Below are positions 51,853-61,156 of a stretch of DNA of 64,000 nt, piece after piece. The stretch's first letter is position 1; the number at the start of each line of letters is the position of its first letter. Made by a program: the position numbers and the translations under genes. Location: contig NZ_CM003768.1 in NCBI RefSeq assembly GCF_001547525.1, forward strand, positions 310,001 through 374,000, read 5' to 3'. Under the pieces are notes generated by a model. It made no database searches and was not told the origin of the DNA. It saw only the letters and a program-made list of their open reading frames with translations. Source of the DNA: Burkholderia anthina (lineage in GTDB: Bacteria; Pseudomonadota; Gammaproteobacteria; Burkholderiales; Burkholderiaceae).

Positions 51853-51887
51853 AAAAACCGTCAGCTTTCACGCTGGCGGTTTTTTTT
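51853..51887 (+). terminator. Rho-independent terminator after rpsI
   Basis: AAAAACCG-TCAGC pairs with GCTGG-CGGTTTTTTTT around a six-base loop, 43 bp after the rpsI stop. Confidence 0.85.
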
Positions 51888-52040
51888 ATGCCCGCTGGTT
51901 TACCCGCGCCCGGGCCGCCGTGGCGGCCGCCCGTGCAGGCACGCTTGACGAAATCGACAAGAACCTATTGATTTCATGGACATCAGCACGATCTTCTGAT
52001 CGGCCCTACAATAGCGGCTAAAGCTTTTTGGAGAGTTCGA

Positions 52041-52412
52041 ATGAACGCTGTTACCGAATCCGCAGCAACGACGACCGATATGCCGCTGCCGTTCGTCTTC
52101 ACCGACGCCGCGGCCGACAAGGTCAAGCAATTGATCGACGAAGAGGGCAATCCCGACCTGAAGCTGCGCGTGTTCGTGCAGGGTGGCGGCTGCTCGGGCT
52201 TCCAGTATGGCTTCACGTTCGACGAGGAAGTCAACGAGGACGACACCGTGATGGACAAGAACGGCGTCCAGCTCCTGATCGACTCGATGAGCTACCAGTA
52301 CCTGGTCGGCGCCGAGATCGACTACAAGGACGACCTCAACGGCGCCCAGTTCGTGATCAAGAACCCGAACGCGACCACCACCTGCGGGTGCGGTTCGTCG
52401 TTCTCGGTCTGA
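52041..52412 (+). CDS. erpA: Iron-sulfur cluster insertion protein ErpA
   Basis: ErpA is an A-type carrier that delivers iron-sulfur clusters to target enzymes. The 123-residue protein has the three conserved cysteines: Cys51 in [11 protein letters not shown], and Cys115 and Cys117 in TTCGCGSSF. The start used has GGAGAG about ten bases ahead. A TACAAT at 52007-52012 is a possible -10 box without a clear -35. Confidence 0.95.
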   Translation: MNAVTESAATTTDMPLPFVFTDAAADKVKQLIDEEGNPDLKLRVFVQGGGCSGFQYGFTFDEEVNEDDTVMDKNGVQLLIDSMSYQYLVGAEIDYKDDLNGAQFVIKNPNATTTCGCGSSFSV

Positions 52413-52446
52413 GCGCACCACAGATCCGCGCCGGTTCGCCGGAATG

Positions 52447-52474
52447 AAAAACGGGGCTTCATGCCCCGTTTTTT
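52447..52474. terminator. Bidirectional terminator between erpA and anmK
   Basis: AAAACGGGGC and GCCCCGTTTTTT form a perfect stem with a five-base loop and T-runs on both strands. It serves the convergent erpA and anmK genes. Confidence 0.9.
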
Positions 52475-52519
52475 AATGCGCGCTCGTCCTGCAGCGCCCG
52501 CGACAGGCCGGGTACCGCA

Positions 52520-53668
52520 TCAGCGCGGATAGAGCGCGCCGAGCACGCGGTTGGCGGCCGCGCCGGTGACCGTCGCGAGATTGCCGGGCTGGCGCGCGGT
52601 GAAGCGGTACGCAAGCCACGCGAACGCGAGCGCTTCGACCTGCTGCGGCGGCACGCCGAGCGCGGCCGTCGTATCGACGCTCGCCGGCACGCCGGCCTCG
52701 CCTAGCGCGTGCCGAAGCGCGTCGAGCAGCACCGGATTGCGTGCGCCGCCGCCGCATACGAAAACGGCCTTGCAGCCCGGTGCGTGCTGCGCGATTTCGC
52801 GCGCCACCGACACGGCGGTGAGCGCGGTGAGCGTGGCCTGTACGTCCTCCGGCGCCACCTGCGGGAATGCGGCGAGCTTCGCGTCGAGCCACGCGGGATT
52901 GAACAGGTCGCGCCCGGTGCTCTTCGGCGGCGGCGCGGTGAAATACGGTTCGTCGAGCAGCGCATCGAGCAGCGCCGCGTGGAGGGCGCCGCGTGCGGCG
53001 AACTTTCCGCCGTCGTCGTACGGCTTGCCCAGATGGCGGGTCGCCCATGCGTCGATCAGCGCATTCGCGGGGCCGCAGTCGAAGCCGCGCACGTCGCCGC
53101 CCGCGCCGGGCAGGATCGTGATGTTGCTGATCCCGCCGAGATTGCACACGACCCGCGTTTCGCCCGGCGCGCCGAACACCGTCGCGTGGAAGGCCGGCGC
53201 GAGCGGCGCGCCGTGGCCGCCGGCCGCCACATCGCGGCTGCGGAAATCGGCGATCACGTCGACCTGGGTCAGCTCGGCGAGCAGCGCCGGATTGTTGAGC
53301 TGGCGCGTGTAGCCGCGCTCGGGGCGGTGGCGCACCGTCTGGCCGTGCACGCCGATCGCGCGGATCTCGTCGCGCGACAGCCCGGCCGTGCGCTGCAATT
53401 CATGGCAGCACACCGCATAGCGCGCGACGAGCGCATTCGCCGCGAGCGATTCGCGGTCGATCTCGTTGTCGCCCGGCTGCTGCAGCGCGAACAGCGCGTC
53501 GCGCAGCGATTGCGCGAAGCCGACGAACGCTTCGGCGAGCACGACCGGCGCGCGGCCGGCCTCGAAACGCACGGCGACACCGTCGACGCCGTCCATGCTG
53601 GTTCCCGACATCAGCCCGAAGTAGATGCCGTCTGCCGGATCGGCATGCTGCGGCTGTCGTTGCGGCAC
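52520..53668 (-). CDS. anmK: Anhydro-N-acetylmuramic acid kinase
   Basis: AnmK opens and phosphorylates 1,6-anhydro-MurNAc from cell-wall turnover, giving MurNAc 6-phosphate. The 382-residue protein starts (GTG at 53668, with AGGAG ahead) just before [18 protein letters not shown], the ATP-loop signature. [22 protein letters not shown] and [14 protein letters not shown] follow, and [15 protein letters not shown] is near the end. It is divergent from tyrS. Confidence 0.95.
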   Translation of the reverse strand: MPQRQPQHADPADGIYFGLMSGTSMDGVDGVAVRFEAGRAPVVLAEAFVGFAQSLRDALFALQQPGDNEIDRESLAANALVARYAVCCHELQRTAGLSRDEIRAIGVHGQTVRHRPERGYTRQLNNPALLAELTQVDVIADFRSRDVAAGGHGAPLAPAFHATVFGAPGETRVVCNLGGISNITILPGAGGDVRGFDCGPANALIDAWATRHLGKPYDDGGKFAARGALHAALLDALLDEPYFTAPPPKSTGRDLFNPAWLDAKLAAFPQVAPEDVQATLTALTAVSVAREIAQHAPGCKAVFVCGGGARNPVLLDALRHALGEAGVPASVDTTAALGVPPQQVEALAFAWLAYRFTARQPGNLATVTGAAANRVLGALYPR

Positions 53669-53810
53669 GTTGGATTCTCCTGGGTCGTGCGGCGCGGGCC
53701 GGTGCCGCGCGCCTTGCGCCCGATTATCCGCGCAACGCGACGCGTCGTTAAGCGATGCGCGCGCAAGTTATGGGAAAATCCCTGTTTTTGCGACATTCTT
53801 CCTGGCACCG

Positions 53811-55052
53811 ATGAGCACCGAACCCAGTTCCAAGCCCGTTTTCCCGATCACCGACGAAGTCCGGCATGCGCTCGCCGTCACGAAGCGCGGCGTCGACGAG
53901 CTGCTGATCGAGGAAGAGTTCGCGCAGAAGCTCGCGCGCAGCGCCGCCACCGGCACGCCGCTGCGCATCAAGCTTGGCCTCGACCCGACCGCACCGGACA
54001 TCCACATCGGCCATACGGTCGTGTTGAACAAGATGCGGCAGTTGCAGGACCTCGGTCACACGGTGATCTTCCTGATCGGCGATTTCACGTCGCTGATCGG
54101 CGATCCGTCGGGCCGCAACGCGACGCGCCCGCCGCTCACGCGCGAGCAGATCGAATCGAACGCGAAGACCTACTTCGAGCAGGCCGCGCTCGTGCTCGAT
54201 CGCGACAAGACCGAGATCCGCTACAACAGCGAATGGTCGATGCCGCTCGGCGCGGACGGGATGATCAAGCTCGCGTCGCGCTACACGGTCGCGCGGATTC
54301 TCGAGCGCGAGGATTTCACGAAGCGCTTCCAGGGCGGCGTGCCGATCTCGATCCACGAATTCCTGTACCCGCTGATGCAGGGCTACGATTCGGTCGCGCT
54401 GAACGCCGATCTCGAACTCGGCGGCACCGACCAGAAGTTCAACCTGCTGGTCGGCCGCGAACTGCAGAAGCAGTACGGCCAGGAACAGCAGTGCATTTTG
54501 ACGATGCCGCTGCTCGAAGGCCTCGACGGCGTCGAGAAGATGTCGAAGTCGAAGGGCAACTACGTCGGCATCAGCGAGAAGCCGACCGAGATGTTCGGCA
54601 AGCTGATGAGCATCTCGGACACGCTGATGTGGCGTTACTTCGAGCTGCTGTCGTTCCGCAGCCTCGACGAGATCGCCGGCTTCAAGCGCGAGGCCGAAGG
54701 CGGCCGCAACCCGCGCGATTTCAAGGTGCTGCTCGCGCAGGAAATCGTCGCGCGGTTCCACTCGCAAGCCGATGCCGAGCGTGCGCTGGAAGACTTCAAC
54801 CACCGCGCGAAGGGCGGCGTGCCGGACGACATTCCGTCGGTCACGCTGGCCGGCGCGCCGCTGGCGATCGGCCAGTTGCTGAAGCAGGCCGGCCTCGTGC
54901 CGTCGACGAGCGAAGCGCTGCGCAACATCGAGCAGGGCGGCGTGAGGATCGACGGCGCGACCGTGTCGGACAAGGGCCTGAAGGTCGAGGCCGGCGAGTT
55001 CGTCGTGCAGGTCGGCAAGCGCCGCTTCGCACGCGTCACGCTGACCGCATGA
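53811..55052 (+). CDS. tyrS: Tyrosyl-tRNA synthetase
   Basis: Class I synthetase of 413 residues. HIGH is intact at residues 65-68 ([12 protein letters not shown]), KMSKS lies near 243 ([12 protein letters not shown]), and a C-terminal S4 RNA-binding domain ([20 protein letters not shown], then [10 protein letters not shown]) is present. The overall form is the proteobacterial type with the longer catalytic core. The start at 53811 (MSTEPSSK) is preferred to the open frame back to 53625. Its stop overlaps the dtd start. Confidence 0.97.
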   Translation: MSTEPSSKPVFPITDEVRHALAVTKRGVDELLIEEEFAQKLARSAATGTPLRIKLGLDPTAPDIHIGHTVVLNKMRQLQDLGHTVIFLIGDFTSLIGDPSGRNATRPPLTREQIESNAKTYFEQAALVLDRDKTEIRYNSEWSMPLGADGMIKLASRYTVARILEREDFTKRFQGGVPISIHEFLYPLMQGYDSVALNADLELGGTDQKFNLLVGRELQKQYGQEQQCILTMPLLEGLDGVEKMSKSKGNYVGISEKPTEMFGKLMSISDTLMWRYFELLSFRSLDEIAGFKREAEGGRNPRDFKVLLAQEIVARFHSQADAERALEDFNHRAKGGVPDDIPSVTLAGAPLAIGQLLKQAGLVPSTSEALRNIEQGGVRIDGATVSDKGLKVEAGEFVVQVGKRRFARVTLTA

Positions 55053-55507
55053 TCGCGCTGATCCAGCGCGTGACGCGCGCCGACGTCCGCGTCGGCGGCC
55101 GCACGACGGGCGAGATCGGCGCGGGCCTGCTCGCGCTGGTCTGCGCGGAGCGCGGCGATACCGAGGCCGCGGCCGACAAGCTGCTCGCGAAGCTGCTCGG
55201 CTACCGCGTGTTCAGCGACGCAGCCGGCAAGATGAATCTGCCGGTGTCGAACATCGATGGCGAAGGTCGCGCAGGCGGCCTGCTGCTTGTGTCGCAGTTC
55301 ACGCTCGCGGCCGATACCAACAGCGGGCTGCGTCCGAGCTTCACGCCGGCCGCGCCGCCCGACGAAGGCGCGCGGCTGTTCGACTATTTCGTCGCGGCCG
55401 CGCGGGCGCGCCATCCCGTCGTCGAGACGGGCGAGTTCGGCGCCGACATGCAGGTGTCGCTCGTCAACGACGGCCCCGTGACGTTCTGGCTGCAAGTGCG
55501 GCCCTGA
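55049..55507 (+). CDS. dtd: D-aminoacyl-tRNA deacylase
   Basis: Dtd removes D-amino acids, such as D-tyrosine, and glycine mischarged on tRNA. The 152-residue protein starts [17 protein letters not shown] and has the active-site [21 protein letters not shown] (SQFTL) and the cross-subunit Gly-cisPro motif NDGPVTF. The ATGA overlap with tyrS couples it to the enzyme most linked to its known substrate. Confidence 0.96.
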   Translation: MIALIQRVTRADVRVGGRTTGEIGAGLLALVCAERGDTEAAADKLLAKLLGYRVFSDAAGKMNLPVSNIDGEGRAGGLLLVSQFTLAADTNSGLRPSFTPAAPPDEGARLFDYFVAAARARHPVVETGEFGADMQVSLVNDGPVTFWLQVRP

Positions 55508-55530
55508 TTCTTTCCCGGAGGCGCGCCGCG

Positions 55531-56196
55531 ATGGCCACCACGCAGATTCTTTTCATCCGCCATGGCGAGACGGCCTGGAACCGCATCAAGCGCATCCAGG
55601 GGCATATCGACATCCCGCTGGCCGATACGGGGCTCGCACAGGCGCAGCGGCTGGCGGCGCGGCTCGCGCGCGAGGCGCGCGACGGCGCGCGGATCGACGC
55701 GGTGTATTCGAGCGACCTGATGCGCGCGCAACAGACCGCCCAACCGTTCGCCGATGCGCTCGGGCTGCCGCTGCTGCTGCGCGAAGGGTTGCGCGAACGA
55801 TCGTACGGCGCGTTCCAGGGGCACGACAGCACCGAAATCGAGGCGCTGTTTCCGGACGCGTATGCGGTGTGGCAGACGCGCGATCCGGGTTTCGCGCCGG
55901 AGGGCGGCGAGTCGCAGCGTGAGTTCTATCACCGCGTGCTGCATGCGCTCGAACCGATCGTCGCCGCGCATCCGGGCGGCCGGATCGCATGCGTCGCGCA
56001 CGGTGGCGTGCTCGATTGCGTGTATCGCTTCGCGAACGGGATCGAGCTGTCGGCGCCGCGCAACTATCAACTGCTCAACACCAGCATCAACGTCGTCGAT
56101 TACGTCGATGGTCGCGCGCAGGTCGTGCGGTGGGCCGACGTGTCGCATCTCGAAGCCGCGAGCGACGATGACGACGGGTACCGCAAGGTGCTCTGA
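55531..56196 (+). CDS. Histidine phosphatase (phosphoglycerate mutase family)
   Basis: A 221-residue protein of the histidine phosphatase superfamily. The phospho-histidine motif is FIRHGETAWN at about residue 8 and the second catalytic histidine is in IACVAHGGVLDCVYR. LREGLRERSYGAFQGHDSTE resembles cofactor-dependent mutase-like phosphatases (GpmB type). It follows dtd by 23 bp, with GGAGG upstream. The natural substrate cannot be read from sequence. Confidence 0.87.
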   Translation: MATTQILFIRHGETAWNRIKRIQGHIDIPLADTGLAQAQRLAARLAREARDGARIDAVYSSDLMRAQQTAQPFADALGLPLLLREGLRERSYGAFQGHDSTEIEALFPDAYAVWQTRDPGFAPEGGESQREFYHRVLHALEPIVAAHPGGRIACVAHGGVLDCVYRFANGIELSAPRNYQLLNTSINVVDYVDGRAQVVRWADVSHLEAASDDDDGYRKVL

Positions 56197-56259
56197 GCAA
56201 GCCAATCGCGTCCGGCCCGGGCGGCTCCCCGGGGGCCTTGCTGTCTTCCGGCGTGACGC

Positions 56260-57393
56260 TTACTGCGGCAGCCCGTGGCGCGTCTTGTAGTCGAGCGCGT
56301 ACGCGATCTTGCCGGGCTTGTCGGCCGTGATCGGCTGGCGCAGCTTGTCGAATTCCCCCTTGCTGTATTTCTTCCCGCCGTTGATCGCATCGGCGCGCCC
56401 GAGGTCGGCGCCCGTCTTGCCGTCGATCACCGGGTCCGTGGCCGCGACCATCCGCGCAGACGCATTCCAGACCGCATTCAGGTAGCCCGTGTCGGCCTTC
56501 GCCGGATCGGGATCGGTCGTGCCGCCGCGCGTCAGGTCGTAGCTCGCCAGCGCGAACGTGCCCGGCTGCGCCCGCAGCCAGTCGGCCCAGTAGAACTCGA
56601 GGTAGTCGGTTGTTTGCGCGGGTTTGCTGTAGCCGATGTCGCGCGTGAAATAGACGAGCGACCGGTAGCGGTCGTTCGTCATCCCGAGCGTCAGGCCGAG
56701 GCCGCTCGGCAGTTGCGCGGTCGCGATCGGCTTGCCTTCGCCGTCCTTCAGGCGCAGATAGCCGCGGCTTTGCATCTGCTGCCAGAACGCGTCGCCCGAG
56801 TAGTCGCCGAGGTTGTCCTTGACGACGACGTGCACGTGCAGCGCCGGGCCGCCGTCGGGCGTCTCGTAGTAAGTCGACAGGCCGTGGTGGCCGTCGGTCA
56901 GGTACAGCGTATCGCCGTTCGGGCCGATCACGACGGGGTTCAGCACCGAGCGGTCGCGGGCGGTCGCGTCGGTCGTCGCGCACGTGTAGCTCGCCGGATC
57001 GCGCAGCGACGATCGGGTCGTGTAACCGCCCGATGCGATGCCGCCGAGGCCCTCGTCCGCGCAGAAGTCGTCGAACTTCTTGTCGGGCTGCAGTTCGTAG
57101 CGGCCGAGCTTGTAGTAGATCTGGTCGTAGCCGAGCGCGCCCTGCGTCGGATGGAGATCGCCTAGCGTCACGTCGAGCAGGTCGCCGGCGCGGGCGGCTT
57201 TCCACTTGCCCGGTTGCGGCGTGGTGGTTGCGGGCGGCGTGGGAGCCGACGTCGTCGTGCCGCCGGACGGCAGTTGCGCGTCCGTGCGCGCGACGGCGGC
57301 GACATCGTCGCCTCCGCACGCGGCGAGGGCGAGGACGCCGGACAGGCTGGCGGCAAGGGCGAGACGGATCGGCAGGCGTGGCATCACGGGCAT
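56260..57393 (-). CDS. Lipoprotein with a ParB-like (ParBc_2) domain
   Basis: A 377-residue exported protein. The signal peptide ends in a lipobox (LALAACGG, Cys at about 26), followed by a Thr/Pro-rich linker. The rest matches the ParB-like nuclease family: DLLDVTLGDLHPTQGALGYD at the start, LNPVVIGPNGDTLYLTDGHH in the core, and YLEFYWADWLRA later. Domain relatives act on DNA or nucleotides, yet this copy is predicted to be anchored outside the cytoplasm. Nothing here proves catalysis. The start could also be 57384. It is convergent with the phosphatase gene. Confidence 0.75.
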   Translation of the reverse strand: MPVMPRLPIRLALAASLSGVLALAACGGDDVAAVARTDAQLPSGGTTTSAPTPPATTTPQPGKWKAARAGDLLDVTLGDLHPTQGALGYDQIYYKLGRYELQPDKKFDDFCADEGLGGIASGGYTTRSSLRDPASYTCATTDATARDRSVLNPVVIGPNGDTLYLTDGHHGLSTYYETPDGGPALHVHVVVKDNLGDYSGDAFWQQMQSRGYLRLKDGEGKPIATAQLPSGLGLTLGMTNDRYRSLVYFTRDIGYSKPAQTTDYLEFYWADWLRAQPGTFALASYDLTRGGTTDPDPAKADTGYLNAVWNASARMVAATDPVIDGKTGADLGRADAINGGKKYSKGEFDKLRQPITADKPGKIAYALDYKTRHGLPQ

Positions 57394-57537
57394 CGGGTGT
57401 CGTAGCGGGTAGGCGGAACTCCGCGCGGGCCACCGGCGTGCGTGACGAGCCGGACGTGCGACCGTGCGCGGGTGCGAGCGTGTCAGCTTGCCACAGGTAT
57501 TTGACGGTAAATTGAAATGATCCGAAGAAACGGATCG

Positions 57538-58491
57538 TCAGCCAGGCGGGGCGCCGTCGGACGGGGCGGCCGTCGCGCGGCGGCGCGCACGCTTCGACGC
57601 GCCGTTGACGAGCGCCCAGCGCAGCACGGGCGCGACCGCGCGTATGCCCGGCCGGACCAGCGCGCGCCGCACCGGCGCGAACGCTGACACGCCGAGCATG
57701 CGCTGCGCCCACGGCGGCAGCAGGTCGATTCCGGCATGCATCACCAGCGACGCGGCAGGCCGCAGCGCCGGCTTCGCGACCGGCACATTCAGCAGGATGG
57801 ACATCACGTCGAACGTGCGCGGCCCGGCTTCGAGTTCGGGCAGCATGCGTGCGAGATAGGCCGCCACCTCGGCGCGCGAACGCGGCACCGCTTGGGCGCC
57901 CAGCAGCTCGGCGATCAGCGCCGTCTCCGCGTAATAGCGGTCCTGCAGTTCGCCCGGCAGCGCCGGATTCACGTAACGCAGATGCGCGGCGAGGAAGCTC
58001 GACACTTCCGCGACATGCACCCAGGTCAGCAGCGCGGGATCGTCGGCGCGGTACGGCCGGCCGTCCGGCGCGTTGCCCGAGATGTGCGCGTGGATCGCCT
58101 TCACGCGCTCGATCAGCGCGAGCGCGTCCGCGCGGCTGCCGAACGTCGTCCCCGTGATGAACGTGGCGGTGCGCCGCAGACGGCCGAGGATATCGGTGCG
58201 GAACGACGAATGATCCCAGACGCCGGCGAGCGCTAGCGGGTGGAGCGCCTGCAGCAGCAGCGCGGCGATGCCGCCTGTCATCATCGACGTGAAATCGGCA
58301 TGCACGTGCCAGCAGACGGCGTCGGGGCCGAACAGCCCAGGGTCGCCGGGCGGTGAAGAGAGATCGATCGACGGGCCGCCGCCGCCCACCGTCAGGTGCG
58401 TGATGCCGGCCACGAGCCGCTTGCGGATCGGCTCGGCCCAGCGCGGGCCCGGCGCGGGTGCGGTGGGGCGGTGGCTGGGCGGCGTCGTCAT
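57538..58491 (-). CDS. MpaB-type oxygenase (DUF2236) family protein
   Basis: A 317-residue helical protein of the MpaB/latex-clearing (DUF2236) family, which bind heme b in studied members. Signatures are AVCWHVHADFTSMMTGGIAALLL-type sequence near residue 60 and LLLQALHPLALAGVWDHS with a conserved histidine, then TWVHVAEVSSFLAAHLRY, whose histidine fits the second ligand. The N-terminus has a variable basic Pro-rich stretch. No partner gene is adjacent, and the substrate is unknown. Confidence 0.8.
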   Translation of the reverse strand: MTTPPSHRPTAPAPGPRWAEPIRKRLVAGITHLTVGGGGPSIDLSSPPGDPGLFGPDAVCWHVHADFTSMMTGGIAALLLQALHPLALAGVWDHSSFRTDILGRLRRTATFITGTTFGSRADALALIERVKAIHAHISGNAPDGRPYRADDPALLTWVHVAEVSSFLAAHLRYVNPALPGELQDRYYAETALIAELLGAQAVPRSRAEVAAYLARMLPELEAGPRTFDVMSILLNVPVAKPALRPAASLVMHAGIDLLPPWAQRMLGVSAFAPVRRALVRPGIRAVAPVLRWALVNGASKRARRRATAAPSDGAPPG

Positions 58492-58515
58492 GGCGGGTGC
58501 GACTCGGGCGACGGA

Positions 58516-59586
58516 CTACTTCCCGTCCGGAGTATCCCACTCGTCGCGTTCGGTGCGGCGGGCCTCGGGCACCGACAGCCCGAAGTGGCGATACGTGAGC
58601 AGCGTCGCGACGCGCCCGCGCGGCGTGCGCTGCAGGAAGCCCTGCTGGATCAGGTACGGTTCGAGCACGTCCTCGATCGTGTCGCGCTCCTCGCCGATTG
58701 CCGCCGCGAGGTTGTCGATGCCGACCGGGCCGCCGTCGAACTTGTACAGGATCGCTTCGAGCAGCTTGCGGTCCATCAGGTCGAAGCCGACCGGATCGAC
58801 GTCGAGCATCGCAAGTGCGGCATCGGCGACGGCCGCGGTGATCTGGCCGTCGGCCTTCACTTCCGCGAAGTCGCGCACGCGGCGCAGGAGCCGGTTCGCG
58901 ATCCGCGGCGTGCCGCGCGAGCGCTTCGCGATTTCCAGCGCGCCGTTCGGATCGATCTGCGCATTGAGCAGCGACGCCGAGCGCCGCACGATGCGCGACA
59001 GTTGATTGGCGTCGTAGAACTCGAGGCGCGCGACGATCCCGAAACGATCGCGCAGCGGGTTGGTCAGCATCCCCGCGCGAGTGGTCGCGCCGACCAGCGT
59101 GAACGGCTGCAGGTCGAGCTTCACGCTGCGCGCGGCCGGACCTTCGCCGATCATGATGTCGATCTGGTAATCCTCGAGCGCCGGATACAGGATTTCCTCG
59201 ACGACTGGCGACAGCCGGTGGATTTCGTCGATGAACAGCACGTCGTTCGCCTCGAGGTTCGTCAGCAACGCGGCGAGATCGCCCGCGCGCTCGAGCACGG
59301 GCCCCGACGTCTGGCGCAGGTTCACGCCCATCTCGCGCGCGATGATGTGGGCGAGCGTCGTCTTGCCGAGACCCGGCGGCCCGAACAGCAGCACGTGGTC
59401 GAGCGGCTCGGAGCGGCGTTTCGCGGCTTCGATGAAGATCTCGAGCTGGCCGCGGACCTTTTCCTGGCCGACGTAGTCGTCGAGCTGGCGCGGCCGCAGC
59501 GCCCGTTCGAACACCTCCTCGTGCGACGAGGCGGGCGTGGCGGCGATGATCCGCTGCTCGGTGGCGAGTTTGTCGGTTTCAATCAT
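58516..59586 (-). CDS. ruvB: Holliday junction branch migration helicase RuvB
   Basis: RuvB is the AAA+ motor that drives branch migration at Holliday junctions with RuvA. The 356-residue protein has Walker A GPPGLGKT at residues 69-76, Walker B in [10 protein letters not shown] near 120, sensor and arginine-finger regions in [20 protein letters not shown], and a C-terminal winged helix. It lies downstream of ruvA and ruvC on the same strand, the usual order. Confidence 0.98.
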   Translation of the reverse strand: MIETDKLATEQRIIAATPASSHEEVFERALRPRQLDDYVGQEKVRGQLEIFIEAAKRRSEPLDHVLLFGPPGLGKTTLAHIIAREMGVNLRQTSGPVLERAGDLAALLTNLEANDVLFIDEIHRLSPVVEEILYPALEDYQIDIMIGEGPAARSVKLDLQPFTLVGATTRAGMLTNPLRDRFGIVARLEFYDANQLSRIVRRSASLLNAQIDPNGALEIAKRSRGTPRIANRLLRRVRDFAEVKADGQITAAVADAALAMLDVDPVGFDLMDRKLLEAILYKFDGGPVGIDNLAAAIGEERDTIEDVLEPYLIQQGFLQRTPRGRVATLLTYRHFGLSVPEARRTERDEWDTPDGK

Positions 59587-59694
59587 GCGGCCATTGTACC
59601 GCGCGACGGAGCCCGGGCCACCTGGCCGAAGGGCCGACTGGCGCGCGCCGCGCGGCGGCGCGACACTGGCTTCGACGGCCGGATCGACCGCGTG

Positions 59695-60276
59695 TTACGC
59701 CTTCGACAACGCCTTCAGCGCGAGCTTGATGCCTTCGGACACGCCGGTGCCGGCCGGCACGTTCTTGATCGCGGCAAGGCCTTCCTTCTCGGAGTAGCCG
59801 AGCGCCAGCAGCGCGTTGAGGATGTCGGTCGCGTGGTCGGACGGCGAAGCCGCGCCGGCGAGCGCGCCGAGGTCGGCGCCGAGCTTGCCCTTCAGCTCGA
59901 GCAGCAGGCGCTCGGCTGTCTTCTTGCCGATGCCGGGCAGGCGCGTGAGGCGTGCGGCGTCCTGCATCGTCACCGCCTGTGCGAGCTCCTGCACGCTCAT
60001 GCCGGACAGCACGGCGAGCGCCATGCGCGCGCCGATGCCGGTGATCTTCAGCAACTCGCGGAAGGTCGTGCGTTCCTGCGGTGTCAGGAAGCCGTACAGC
60101 AGGTGCGCGTCTTCGCGGACGATCTGCTGCGTGAGCAGCACGATGCGTTCGCCCGTTTGCGGCAGGTTGTAGAAGGTGCTCATCGGCACGTCGATTTCAT
60201 AGCCGACGCCGTTGCAGTCGACGAGCAGATGAGGCGGGTTCTTTTCGAGCAGGATGCCGGCGATGCGACCGATCAT
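59695..60276 (-). CDS. ruvA: Holliday junction DNA helicase subunit RuvA
   Basis: RuvA binds the four-way junction and loads RuvB. The 193-residue protein opens [20 protein letters not shown] (OB fold), has two helix-hairpin-helix motifs ([18 protein letters not shown] and [19 protein letters not shown]) and a C-terminal UBA-like domain that contacts RuvB ([20 protein letters not shown]). The start at 60276 is the standard one. Confidence 0.98.
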   Translation of the reverse strand: MIGRIAGILLEKNPPHLLVDCNGVGYEIDVPMSTFYNLPQTGERIVLLTQQIVREDAHLLYGFLTPQERTTFRELLKITGIGARMALAVLSGMSVQELAQAVTMQDAARLTRLPGIGKKTAERLLLELKGKLGADLGALAGAASPSDHATDILNALLALGYSEKEGLAAIKNVPAGTGVSEGIKLALKALSKA

Positions 60277-60459
60277 GGAGGACGGGATGCGAGGAAGAAA
60301 GCGCGAGTGTAGCGCACGCGCGGCGCGATGCCGATGGGCGCGGCCGTCAGGCCGAAGCGGCGCGCGTCGCGGGCATGTCGGGCGTGGGTGAAACGATCGA
60401 GGCGGCAAACGCAGCCCGCGCAGTCGAGCCGACGCGCGCGGCCGAAGCGCGCGGCCGCG

Positions 60460-61002
60460 TCAGCCGACCAGCCTGCCGCGCCGCACGCGCAGCCCTTTCT
60501 GCGCGAGCGCCGGCGCGAGCCCGCCGAGCGTGCTGAGCGTGTTGCCGCCGTGCGCGTGGCAGATCGCCATGCCGAGCGCGTCGGCGGCGTCCGAGCCCGG
60601 CTGGCCGGACAGGTTGAGCAGCCGCGTGACCATGTCCTGCATCTGCGTCTTGGTCGCGCGGCCGTAGCCGACCACGGCCTGCTTGAGCTGCAGCGCCGTG
60701 TATTCGGCGACCGGCAGCCCGCCCGCGACGAGGCCGCAGATCGCGGCGCCGCGTGCCTGGCCGAGCAGCAGCGTCGACTGCGGGTTCACGTTGACGAACA
60801 CCTTTTCGATCGCGGCCTGGTCGGGCGCGTGTTCGCGCACGATCGTCGAGATGCCCTGGAAGATCGTGCCGAGCCGGGTGGCCAGGTCGGCCGTCGGCGT
60901 GCGGATCACGCCGCTCGTGACATAGGCGAGCCGGTGGCCGCTGACGTCGATGACGCCGAAGCCGGTGACGCGCAGGCCGGGGTCGATGCCGAGAATTCGC
61001 AT
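60460..61002 (-). CDS. ruvC: Crossover junction endodeoxyribonuclease RuvC
   Basis: RuvC cuts Holliday junctions. The 180-residue RNase H-fold protein starts [19 protein letters not shown] with the first catalytic Asp at residue 7, has the glutamate in [20 protein letters not shown], and the closing aspartates in [15 protein letters not shown]. It lies between purH and ruvA. Confidence 0.97.
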   Translation of the reverse strand: MRILGIDPGLRVTGFGVIDVSGHRLAYVTSGVIRTPTADLATRLGTIFQGISTIVREHAPDQAAIEKVFVNVNPQSTLLLGQARGAAICGLVAGGLPVAEYTALQLKQAVVGYGRATKTQMQDMVTRLLNLSGQPGSDAADALGMAICHAHGGNTLSTLGGLAPALAQKGLRVRRGRLVG

Positions 61003-61090
61003 GAGTGAGGAGAGTGGCGTGATGCAGCGATACTACAACGAATGGGGCGGCAAGCCGGTCGCGCGGTCGCGCGCGAAGGCGCCGCGCAAT

Positions 61091-61122
61091 AAAAAACCCG
61101 GCGGAGGGGATGCCGCCGGGTT
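61091..61122 (-). terminator. Rho-independent terminator after purH (minus strand)
   Basis: On the minus strand, CCCGGCGG pairs with CCGCCGGG around an eight-base loop and is followed by six T. It ends the dusB-fis-purH transcript before ruvC. Confidence 0.85.
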
Positions 61123-61156
61123 CCGGTACAGCGGCCGCGCGGGCCGCATGCGGCGA

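Noticed and set aside
52007-52012. TACAAT before erpA as part of an IscR-controlled promoter
   Set aside because: No clear -35 or IscR-type site could be read, so only the -10-like element is mentioned.
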